From NCBI GenBank assembly GCA_902771595.1, contig CACXXH010000057.1, positions 1 through 53,832 of the forward strand: a stretch of 53,832 nucleotides of DNA. Reading direction: 5' to 3'. Positions 26,601-33,711 of the stretch are shown here, piece by piece (positions within the stretch are counted from its first letter, which is position 1; every line of letters starts with the position of its first letter). The translations under genes were made by a program, and so were the position numbers. This DNA is from Fibrobacter succinogenes (GTDB lineage Bacteria > Fibrobacterota > Fibrobacteria > Fibrobacterales > Fibrobacteraceae). The notes beneath the pieces are model-generated. The model was not told the origin of the DNA. It saw only the letters and a list, made by a program, of their open reading frames with translations, and did not search any database.

Positions 26601-26744
26601 GGAAGCGCCACTTTGGGCTTTACCCATATGAAAAATTTGACTTCCGCCTGGACTGTCGGAGCTTTGTATTGTAACCGTCCTGATTTGCTTTCGGAAGAAT
26701 ATTTTGACCTGTACGGGTCGGTTATGGTGAATTATGAATTTTGA
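23697..26744 (+). CDS. Beta-helix protein fused to an outer-membrane beta-barrel
   Basis: The product has 1,015 residues. The signal peptide (residues 1-20, VWSWLALVLIFAALAYAEA) is followed by a right-handed parallel beta-helix at about 35-250 (repeats such as GSLSLNGVYIRNVSRMALFA, GVGLWAHEGSVIDAEETAFF, GNKVGVLVSSGAKLDVKQVS). From about 290 to the end come long amphipathic strands and periplasm-facing turns, ending LYGSVMVNYEF with a terminal Phe as in outer-membrane barrels. A helical insert (about 540-610) breaks the barrel. The start is ATG 23697, one base into the FecR stop, with GAGG seven bases upstream; a TTG start three bases earlier is possible. It could be a porin with a surface or periplasmic helix, or export machinery for neighbours. 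Confidence 0.8.
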   Translation: MKVWSWLALVLIFAALAYAEAAPSVLNGGPVSGFLTVENSPYTVNETIEVPEGKALVIEAGVTLKFKSGAGLDVSGGSFMVMGTEDRPVVFEGEDGSWNGISLTGNHRAELSYLEIDGAEIGLAVERGSLSLNGVYIRNVSRMALFAKEAEVKIVGGAFNYSEGVGLWAHEGSVIDAEETAFFGNKVGVLVSSGAKLDVKQVSISRNGEGLVMESGSSFAGKELDVEGNGIGLVSEDNPSAELREAARENDTDFSQNLQAALKGIPDSPQNPAAENYSKKRPGLKGNMPTVWSLNGNVSVTGGYHAVWTASDENGDDFPNLFQVPGFFAGLNAYMLMRSSKGRSFEVSANLTMDRWTYFNPENVFAVYKDSMQRVAVGDMFISAGDLYMAGIDVLGGSYDINLLRNSAGIPRFVASVFGGEVHAPKLVGERNKDIYKDYVEEGEAEPQQLMVGGKLRWNLDRRFNATVGFVGSRSELEDPLLRDGANADVNTAIPLTTSKSIFADVDWKPFPGNLQLNAQMAMGGADTAGALVQRAVNKVFSEANLDVSNFAKLRRLMNNMSLVDRLSRDELNEIFGENAMMTESEMRQQLRQYLTKAKNVLDSYGKDRSSAEIRSWDGDNVAFAASLRWALPRTVLSAGMRYVGAGFYSVGSPDQLQNSREWNISLEQKVTNFWNLELSYLLNVENAAHEGDYNVFGFAEGSALGLVPGADDNWLKEHEQDEDRTLYDHTAALANVIDIAPRAKLSLGYTFNYRTRSTNQRLQAVYSAGSGIYADRWFQGGDGNVVDIVNGEDTLKVDSARWASYYALAESPYLATQFEERIMKHVVRLELKLDLPKNVLKVGGVWSLRRDLSRFEQDELISDFDFSDETFGLLGYYFHGGDYFEQSYPVSLNTNIGNLRNMFMVIPRYKQYNRDNMEEFEWRIVENLNKPLVKDFMDLTVGAVFRREYLNRDELRKHIREVEMDVGGSATLGFTHMKNLTSAWTVGALYCNRPDLLSEEYFDLYGSVMVNYEF

Positions 26745-26807
26745 TCAAAAGAGGTGGTGTATGAATAGGTATTTATTCCCGTTGACAAGACTCGCTGCGA
26801 TATCGAT

Positions 26808-29800
26808 GTGAGTTCGTATCTGGAATGGGATAGCCTGAACGGCTATGTGATAATGTGCAAATTGGGCTGCGAAAATCTCCAGACCATCCAGGTGACTGTA
26901 AAGAATGATATCGAGTTTCTGGAAAATGCACCGGACGAAAACTGTTCGACGAATTTTAATTCGTTCAAGTTTACGTATTCCTTCGTGCTCAAGGGCGAAG
27001 GGCAGCCTACGATATCCAACGTGTGCATGTATAATTTGATAAATAACGAATCTTATGGCTTTTTCTATACCGCGGAGCATCAACTTTCCATAAGCAACCT
27101 CAAGTTCAAGAATATTTATGCCGATGCGAACCAGGCCAAGTATTTCGGCCTGTTTGTGGGTAAGGTCGATGGTGACGTGCAGATAAGCAACGTGGAATTG
27201 GAAAATGTGCGCGTAAAAGTTGACTCTGCGTCCCATTTCTCCGGCGGTATTTTGGGTGCCGTCGTCGCGCCCGAAAAAGGCCCGGAACGCGGAAAGGTCA
27301 CCATATCGAATCTTCGTATCAAGGATCTTGTCGTGGAAAGCCGTTCGAAGCTGGCTGTGGGCGGAGTCCTCGGTTATGTGCAGGATTCCCTCACGATGAT
27401 GATGTCCAATATTTCGCTTGCGATGAAGCAGGATTCGATTGAAGGCGTGGTGGATGCTAATTCGGCTTTCTATGGAGGCGTTGTCGGTTATGCCGCCAAT
27501 ACGGTTCAGCTCTTCATTGACTCTATCGATGTCAATATGGATATCAACGCGGATTTTGACCGTAATGTACAGACGGTGGGTATTGGCGGTGCCGCAGGCA
27601 AGGTGGATGCTGGTGGTTTGCTTGCGACTCAGACTTGGGTTAAAGCGAATATTAAGACAAATGCGCGTTCTACGGCCACTACCGATCGTTTCTTCTCGAC
27701 GGCTTTCTATATGGGCGGGCTTGTCGGACAATGGAAAGCGGTTTCTTCGGATTCGTTCTGGGTCAATAGTTCCGAAATCAATGCGGATATTTCGGCGAAG
27801 GGCCTTCTGGTCCCGTTTGTCGATGTCGGCGGAATTCTCGGGAATGCTTTTGTTGAGAATAATACGGGAACCTCGCTGGTCGCGGTCATGGATGTCAAGC
27901 AGAATACCCAAATTGACTTGGAGTCGAATTACTTTCAAAGGGCCTATGCGGGTGGCCTTATAGGCGATTTCTACAATGACGCAGGAAACTTTTCAGTCCT
28001 TATCGAAAGTACGACTGCGGAATCTGATATTCGTGGAATCACTTTTAGCGGGGCTGCCGGCGGTTTGGTCGGATTCCTGGACGCTCAGACGGTACTTATC
28101 AACGAAACCGAAGCATCGGGAAAAGTCCGTTTGCAGATGCACGATATGCTGTATGATTACCGGTCCCCGCTGTATGTGGGTGGCTTGGTTGGCCATTCCG
28201 AGAATGCGAAAATGAAGGTCAAGGGGGCATCCTATTCCGGTCTCCTGCAGCTTGAAGAACACGTAGCTACTGTCGATACGGCGACGGACTGGAAGGCGGG
28301 CGGTTTGTTCGGCTATGTCTCTAAGGGATTCCTCTCCTTGGATTCTTCGAACTTTGCCGGAAACCTGATGCTGTACAAGGTTCCGGGTACGCTTGCCGTC
28401 GGTGGCTTGATTGGCGGTACGCAGGAACTTGATTCGCTTGCGGTGACGCGTTCCTATGCCACCGGTGTGCAGGATACTCTTGTCGAAGTGCATTTCCAGC
28501 CCTTGGATACGGGTTCGTTCGGAATTGGCGGCTTGATCGGCATAAACGACAAAGTGCGGGTTACCCGCATTACGAATGACTTTGTTCGCGGTTCCATCGT
28601 TCTTCGCGATACCTTGCTTTCGACGTTGCAGGATTATGTGAACGTCGCCGGAATCGTCGCTCGCGATATGCCGAAGGATAAGAGCGCGAGTATACTTATA
28701 CAGGATGTGTACTACCGCGGCGGATTCGTCATGGATGACCTTTATGCGAAACGCCGTCCGCTTGCCTATGGGCTTGCGGTGACGGACAACAAGAACGGTT
28801 CTATCAATGCGGCCTATGCGATTGACTTTACGGGAGTGGCGATGGACGGTTCCAACCTGAAAAAGAAGGAACTCGAAGTGGTTGCAACAGCTCCGTCCGA
28901 TACCTTGGTTTTGCAGACTCATGGAAAAAAAGAGATGGTTATTTTGAACACGCAGGATTTCAATGACCTCCTCAACGAGGCCGCGGAGCGCGAACCGGCA
29001 TGGGCATGGTCCGACAGCGTCAACGACGGGTTGCCCTGGCTGCTGGGACTCGAAAATTACGATGTGGTTCACGGTTTTATAGAGCGTATCGAATTCGTTG
29101 AAGAAGACGAAGAAGAGGATTCGACGGAAATTGAAATTGGTACGTTGCCCGAGAAGAAACTGGCTTGCGATTATATTGGCGTCTACGCCTCCGGAAACAT
29201 CGCGAAGGTTGATGTCAACTTCCGTGTCGAATCGTCGGTTCCGGCCCTGATGCGAGTGCAACTTGTCAAGGAATCGGAAAAGGTCGTTTCCGATTCTATA
29301 CTTGTCGTGACTTCGACGGATTCCGTGATGAACTTTATCTATAAAGGCCTTAAGACGGGTGATTACCACATCGTCGTAATGCTCGATACGCTCGGTGTTC
29401 AAACGTCTACGTGGAATGTCCGTAATGAAATTGAACTGAAGCCCAATGCTTGGACAATGGCGGCTCTCGGGTCTGCCGATTTGAAGGCTGTTTCGAATGC
29501 GGGCGACTTTACGGTATTCCGCTGGGATGAGCGCGGTGTGGCCTGCGATTACTGGCAGTACGTCGTTCAGCCTGTCGATGAGAAGTTTAAGGCCGAGGAA
29601 GGTTACTGGATTTATTCCAAGTCGGCGGCAACTATTCCGGCGAAGGATGATGAGCCGGCAGTCGATTCGCTCCATTGGCAGCTCCACAGCGAGTTCTATG
29701 GCTGGAACATGGTCGCGAATCCCTATCCGTGGGACATCGCCTTGGATTCTGTTGCCGATTTCCAGAATGCGGACGATTCTAAAACGCCCTACTGGATGTG

Positions 29801-30695
29801 GGACACGGAACGCCGCACTTACGTGCCTGCTGACAAGTTGCCTGCATACGGTGCGTTCTGGGTGAATGTTTCTGAAGAAACCGTGCGCAGCGTTTCGACT
29901 GAACCGAAGTTTACCGAACAGCCGGTAGCGACTTACGGTAAGCGTCCCGAGAAGGATCATGCTCTCGCGAAAACGGCTCGCGGTACGTCGGGCAGTTCCT
30001 GGAGCCTCCGGCTTATGCTGAAGGGGACCGATGGATCCGAGGACAGCTGGAATGTGGTTGGCGTCGGTGCCCGGAATGTGGGCGTCGCCGAGCCGCCGGA
30101 GGGAATGGAACGCGGCGTCTCTCTGAACATTCTTGGCGGTAACGATGCCGGTGCGAAGGGCGTGAAGCGCCTCTCGAAGAGCATTTATGCGGAATCGGGC
30201 GTTCCCTCCGGCGGAAGCGTCTCCTGGACGCTTGCGGTTTCGTCTGCGAAATTGCAGTCGGCGACGCTGGAAGTAGACGGCCTGGAAGAACTCGATGCGC
30301 TTGGCCTCATGGCGACTATCGAGTACAAGGGTCAGTCTATTCCTTGCCGTGCGGGAGTTCCCGTGGTTCTGGAACTCTCGACGACTGCGTCTCAGGCCGA
30401 ACTCAAGGTCGCCCCGAAGTCTGCCGCTGTGACGGTCGCGAAATCGTTGGAGAACGTCCGCTTCGTGAAGATGCCTGCCGCGCTTAATGTGTCATTTGGC
30501 GTTTCCGAATCGCTTGTCGGTGCCGCGGCCGATGTCAAGTTGCTAGATTTGAGCGGTCGCACGCTTGCTGCTACCTCGCTGGAATCCGTTTCTCGGACGA
30601 ACAATGTGTCGCTCGCTATGCCGGAACGCGGTGGCGTCTGCATGCTGGTGATTCGTGCCGGAAATGAACGCAAGTCCCTAAGGATTCGTCTGTAA
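26808..30695 (+). CDS. GLUG-like glycine-repeat surface protein, start region damaged
   Basis: The readable frame gives 1,295 residues from a GTG at 26808 and stays open from 26769. There is no signal peptide in it. A well-placed start with GAGGTGGTGT before it (ATG 26761, [16 protein letters not shown]) reads into a stop after 16 codons in another frame. The protein is rich in Gly-Gly repeats ([34 protein letters not shown]) from about residue 140 to 590, like GLUG repeats of bacterial adhesins. An acidic linker and domains with Trp-rich strands follow. The last 80 residues ([35 protein letters not shown]) look like a type IX-style sorting domain. Probably a secreted protein that lost part of its start, or an assembly error. 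Confidence 0.75.
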   Translation: MSSYLEWDSLNGYVIMCKLGCENLQTIQVTVKNDIEFLENAPDENCSTNFNSFKFTYSFVLKGEGQPTISNVCMYNLINNESYGFFYTAEHQLSISNLKFKNIYADANQAKYFGLFVGKVDGDVQISNVELENVRVKVDSASHFSGGILGAVVAPEKGPERGKVTISNLRIKDLVVESRSKLAVGGVLGYVQDSLTMMMSNISLAMKQDSIEGVVDANSAFYGGVVGYAANTVQLFIDSIDVNMDINADFDRNVQTVGIGGAAGKVDAGGLLATQTWVKANIKTNARSTATTDRFFSTAFYMGGLVGQWKAVSSDSFWVNSSEINADISAKGLLVPFVDVGGILGNAFVENNTGTSLVAVMDVKQNTQIDLESNYFQRAYAGGLIGDFYNDAGNFSVLIESTTAESDIRGITFSGAAGGLVGFLDAQTVLINETEASGKVRLQMHDMLYDYRSPLYVGGLVGHSENAKMKVKGASYSGLLQLEEHVATVDTATDWKAGGLFGYVSKGFLSLDSSNFAGNLMLYKVPGTLAVGGLIGGTQELDSLAVTRSYATGVQDTLVEVHFQPLDTGSFGIGGLIGINDKVRVTRITNDFVRGSIVLRDTLLSTLQDYVNVAGIVARDMPKDKSASILIQDVYYRGGFVMDDLYAKRRPLAYGLAVTDNKNGSINAAYAIDFTGVAMDGSNLKKKELEVVATAPSDTLVLQTHGKKEMVILNTQDFNDLLNEAAEREPAWAWSDSVNDGLPWLLGLENYDVVHGFIERIEFVEEDEEEDSTEIEIGTLPEKKLACDYIGVYASGNIAKVDVNFRVESSVPALMRVQLVKESEKVVSDSILVVTSTDSVMNFIYKGLKTGDYHIVVMLDTLGVQTSTWNVRNEIELKPNAWTMAALGSADLKAVSNAGDFTVFRWDERGVACDYWQYVVQPVDEKFKAEEGYWIYSKSAATIPAKDDEPAVDSLHWQLHSEFYGWNMVANPYPWDIALDSVADFQNADDSKTPYWMWDTERRTYVPADKLPAYGAFWVNVSEETVRSVSTEPKFTEQPVATYGKRPEKDHALAKTARGTSGSSWSLRLMLKGTDGSEDSWNVVGVGARNVGVAEPPEGMERGVSLNILGGNDAGAKGVKRLSKSIYAESGVPSGGSVSWTLAVSSAKLQSATLEVDGLEELDALGLMATIEYKGQSIPCRAGVPVVLELSTTASQAELKVAPKSAAVTVAKSLENVRFVKMPAALNVSFGVSESLVGAAADVKLLDLSGRTLAATSLESVSRTNNVSLAMPERGGVCMLVIRAGNERKSLRIRL

Positions 30696-31525
30696 TGCTC
30701 AAAATTGGTTGCCATTTGTCCTCGTCCGCCGGTTTCAAGGCGATGGGCGAGGACGCCCTCTCCATTGGTGCAAATGTTTTTCAGTTCTTTACCCGCAACC
30801 CGCGTGGCGGGAGTGCAAAACCTTTTGACAAGGCCGACGCTGCGGCGCTGGTGAACTTGATGCGCGAAAACGGGTTCGGGCCCGCGCTTGCGCATGCGCC
30901 TTACACGCTGAATCCGTGTGCGGCGGACCCGGGGCTGCGCGACTATGCCCGCGACGTGATGAAAGACGACTTGTGGCGCATGGACCACTTTCCAGGAGCG
31001 ATGTACAACTTCCACCCTGGGAGCCACGTGAAGCAGGGAGCGGAAAGGGGAATTGAACTGATTGCGGAACACCTGAACGCGATTCTCCGTCCGGACTTGA
31101 AGACGGTGGTTCTGCTGGAAACCATGGCGGGGAAGGGAAGCGAGGTCGGGCGCACCTTCGAGGAACTGCGTGCAATTATCGACCGCGTGGAACTCTCGGA
31201 CAAGGTCGGGGTGTGCCTCGATACCTGCCATGTGCATGATGGCGGCTACGACATCGTGAACCGCCTGGACTGGGTGCTGGAGCAGTTCGACAAGGTTGTC
31301 GGGCTTGGGAGGCTGCGCGCGGTGCACCTGAACGACAGCAAGAACCCGCTGGCGAGCCACAAGGACCGCCACGAGGTCATCGGTGCGGGATTCATCGGGT
31401 TGGAAGCCCTGGTGCGCGTGGTGAACCATTCTGCGTTGAAGAATTTGCCGTTCTACCTCGAGACTCCGAACGAATTGCCGGGGTATGCGGCCGAAATAGC
31501 TCTTATGAAAAGCCGTGCACTTTGA
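30695..31525 (+). CDS. nfo: Endonuclease IV (AP endonuclease)
   Basis: Cuts DNA at abasic sites during base-excision repair, using three zinc ions. The 276 residues match the family. Metal-binding motifs are visible in order: [78 protein letters not shown] and FYLETPNE. The ATG shares its A with the stop of the upstream surface-protein gene (TAATG). It is therefore translated as the last gene of that block, although the job is unrelated. Confidence 0.95.
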   Translation: MLKIGCHLSSSAGFKAMGEDALSIGANVFQFFTRNPRGGSAKPFDKADAAALVNLMRENGFGPALAHAPYTLNPCAADPGLRDYARDVMKDDLWRMDHFPGAMYNFHPGSHVKQGAERGIELIAEHLNAILRPDLKTVVLLETMAGKGSEVGRTFEELRAIIDRVELSDKVGVCLDTCHVHDGGYDIVNRLDWVLEQFDKVVGLGRLRAVHLNDSKNPLASHKDRHEVIGAGFIGLEALVRVVNHSALKNLPFYLETPNELPGYAAEIALMKSRAL

Positions 31526-31584
31526 GTAACTGCGAATAAAATGCTTAAAAAAACGTTTTTTTTGAAAAAAACATAAAAAATCCC

Positions 31585-31612
31585 TTGACAAGTTAGACGG
31601 AATATCTATATT
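31585..31612 (+). promoter_or_regulatory. Promoter of tRNA-Asn
   Basis: A perfect TTGACA (31585-31590), 16 bases, TATATT (31607-31612), then TGGG. The expected start is about 12 bases before the tRNA. Confidence 0.8.
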
Positions 31613-31632
31613 TGGGTGCGTCTAACAGACGA

Positions 31633-31705
31633 TGCTTCATAGCTCAGTTGGTAGAGCCCGCGACTGTTAATCGCGTTGTCCTTGGTTCGAGTCCAAGTGA
31701 AGCAG
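31633..31705 (+). tRNA. tRNA-Asn (anticodon GTT)
   Basis: A 73-nt tRNA. The acceptor stem TGCTTCA/TGAAGCA has discriminator G, the D arm is AGCTCAGTTGGTAGAGC, and the anticodon loop CTGTTAA sits between CGCGA and TCGCG. The T arm is CTTGGTTCGAGTCCAAG. CCA is not encoded. Confidence 0.97.
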
Positions 31706-31710
31706 CTTAG

Positions 31711-31742
31711 GACCCCGTTCGAAAGAGCGGGGTTCTTTGTTT
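31711..31742 (+). terminator. Terminator after tRNA-Asn
   Basis: Stem ACCCCGTTC / GAGCGGGGT around a GAAA loop, followed by TCTTTGTTTTT. Confidence 0.85.
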
Positions 31743-31801
31743 TTGCTGCGGCGAAGAATAGAATAAAGGTTGCAGTTGTTTGTATTTTGTATATTTGAAT
31801 T

Positions 31802-32203
31802 ATGCTCAAGAAACTTTTTATCGCCATTCTCGCAGCTGCGGCTTTCACGCTGGCGGCTGATCCCGTCACAGTCGAAGCCCGCTTGACCGAAATCCCGGGC
31901 AAAATGCCGAGCAACGACCTGTACAGCTACGTGTACGTGTTCAAGTACAAGGTGCTGAAAGTCGTTTCGGGTAAGCTTGATGCGAAGGAAATCCTCGTGG
32001 GTGTGTACAACCCGCTCATCGCTCGCGGCAAGGTCAAGGACAAGATGGCCGACAAGAGCAAGGGCAACGTGGGCGAGTTCAAGGCGAAGGCCAAGCACAC
32101 GCTCAAGATCGTTCCGCTCGAAGGCAACTGGGATGGCGCAGTCGAAGACGAATACTTTGACGACGAAGCCCCGCGCTACCTCGCTATCGAAGTGAACGAG
32201 TAG
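31802..32203 (+). CDS. Small secreted protein of unknown function
   Basis: The product has 133 residues. The signal peptide MLKKLFIAILAAAAFTLAAD is probably cut after LAA. The mature domain (VTVEARLTEIPGKMPSNDLY, VYVFKYKVLKVVSGKLDAKE, LVGVYNPLIARGKVKDKM) is a small beta-rich, Lys-rich fold that I cannot assign. No ribosome-binding site is visible; instead TATATT ends six bases before the ATG, so the mRNA may start at the ATG. It ends three bases before the broken O-acyltransferase gene, so the two were probably one operon for modifying or exporting a cell-surface polymer. Confidence 0.75.
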   Translation: MLKKLFIAILAAAAFTLAADPVTVEARLTEIPGKMPSNDLYSYVYVFKYKVLKVVSGKLDAKEILVGVYNPLIARGKVKDKMADKSKGNVGEFKAKAKHTLKIVPLEGNWDGAVEDEYFDDEAPRYLAIEVNE

Positions 32204-32206
32204 GCC

Positions 32207-32488
32207 GTGGTCTTTTCTTCGCAAATCTTTTTGTTCTATTTTCTGCCGACGTTCCTGGTCGGCTACTTTGTGCTGTTCCGTGCCGGGGTCAAGCATTCCG
32301 GCCTGAACTTCTTCATCACGATTTTCAGTTACATCTTTTACGGCTGGCTCGAACCGTGGCTTGTGTTCCTGATGTTCGGCTCGACGCTCGTGGTGTATGT
32401 GAGCGGGCGGTTCATTTCTGCACCGGGCGCTAGCAAGCGGCAGCGCAATTTGGCGCTCCTAAACTCGGCTGCGAGCCGTTCTCGGTGA
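32207..32488 (+). pseudogene. MBOAT O-acyltransferase (AlgI/DltB-like), N-terminal fragment
   Basis: This 93-residue fragment starts at a GTG (MVFSSQIFLFYFLPTFLVGY, the same MVFSS opening as AlgI). It holds two or three transmembrane segments and then runs out of frame (ALLNSAASRSR, stop). In intact AlgI proteins this point is followed by about 30 residues including GYFKYANF, which are missing here. The continuation is in another frame at 32488. The missing length must leave remainder 1 on division by 3, so about 91-100 bases are gone. Either a true deletion or an assembly fault. Confidence 0.8.
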
Positions 32489-33540
32489 TGACGGTGCTTT
32501 TGCCGGTGGGCATCTCGTTCTATACGTTCCAGTCCATGAGCTACGCGATTGACGTGTGGCGCGGTACTGCCCCTCCGGTCAAGGACTTCGTGACGTTCGC
32601 CTGTTACGTGGCGCTGTTCCCGCAGCTCGTGGCGGGCCCGATTGTGCGCTACAATACGGTCGCCGAAGAACTCGCGACACGCACGCACACGCTCGAGAAT
32701 TTCGTCCGCGGCATCATGTTCTTCAGCTTCGGGTTTGCTGAAAAGATTTTCCTCGCGAACCAGGTGGGCATCATCGCCGACCGCGTGTTCGCCGCCGACG
32801 CTCCGGGCGTGCTCAATACGTGGTGGGGTAGCCTCGCCTACATGTTCCAGATTTACTTTGACTTCTCGGCGTACAGCAACATGGCGATTGGCCTCGGGCT
32901 TATGCTCGGGTTCCATTTCCCGCGCAACTTCAACGGCCCTTACCGCGCGGTGAGCATCACGGACTTCTGGAAAAAGTGGCACATTTCGCTCACCAGCTGG
33001 TTCCGCGACTACCTGTACATCGCCCTCGGTGGAAACCGCGTGGGCAAAAAGCGCCTGTACTTTAATTTGTTCATGGTCATGTTCCTGAGCGGTGTATGGC
33101 ACGGTGCGAACTGGACGTTCGTTTGCTGGGGCCTGTACCATGCCTTCTTCATGATTGTGGAACGCGCGAACAACAAGAACGCGCTTTACTACAAGGCGCC
33201 CCGCGTGGTGCAGATTCTCATTACGCAGGTGCTCGTGCTGTTTGGCTGGGTGCTGTTCCGCGCCGATAGCATTGGCGAGGCGTGGCGCATGTGGAAGGCG
33301 ATGCTCGGACTCATGCCGGTGAGTGCTGCCGACGCCATCCTTACGGCCGAAATCTTCACGCCTACTTGCGTGGTATTCATGGCTGTGGCCGCCGTCCTTT
33401 CTCTGTGGAAGTTCCGCAGCTTTGACTGGTGCAGCGAGGTGAAGCCCTGGAAGGCGGCTGTTGCCCTCGGGCTATTCGTGCTCGCGACGCTTGCCCTGTT
33501 TACGCAGAGTTACAATCCGTTCCTGTATTTCCAATTTTAG
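32488..33540 (+). pseudogene. MBOAT O-acyltransferase (AlgI/DltB-like), main C-terminal part
   Basis: This is the larger part of a membrane-bound O-acyltransferase, about 350 residues with seven or more transmembrane segments. Such enzymes transfer acyl groups to extracellular polysaccharides across the inner membrane. Family motifs are present: LLPVGISFYTFQSMSYAIDV, FPQLVAGPIVRY, IYFDFSAYSNMAIGLGLMLG, FWKKWHISLTSWFRDYLYI, the catalytic His region SGVWHGANWTFVCWGLYHA, and the end YNPFLYFQF. Just before this point the sequence can be read as LGCEPFSV in the correct frame, joining onto LLPVG. Without the fragment before it, the first membrane segments are missing, so function is doubtful. No AlgJ-like partner is seen. 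Confidence 0.8.
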
Positions 33541-33549
33541 AGAAAAATG

Positions 33550-33578
33550 GAGTCCCTTTTTTTCGGGACTCTATTTTA
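33550..33578 (+). terminator. Terminator after the MBOAT gene
   Basis: Stem GAGTCCC / GGGACTC (33550-33556, 33565-33571) with a T-rich loop, followed by TATTTTATATT. Confidence 0.7.
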
Positions 33579-33711
33579 TATTCTAAAATAAATGCAAAAT
33601 ATTGTGATTTATAGCCAAATTTTGTGAAATCCGCCCCAATTTGCGGTTTTTTTCGCTGACCGATGTCGGTGAAAAAAAAGAAAATATATATTCCCAAAAA
33701 AGGAGGGTACG

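Noticed and set aside
32207..33540. Programmed frameshift in the MBOAT gene
   Set aside because: About 30 conserved residues including GYFKYANF are missing, so a simple slip cannot restore the protein. A deletion or assembly fault explains it better.
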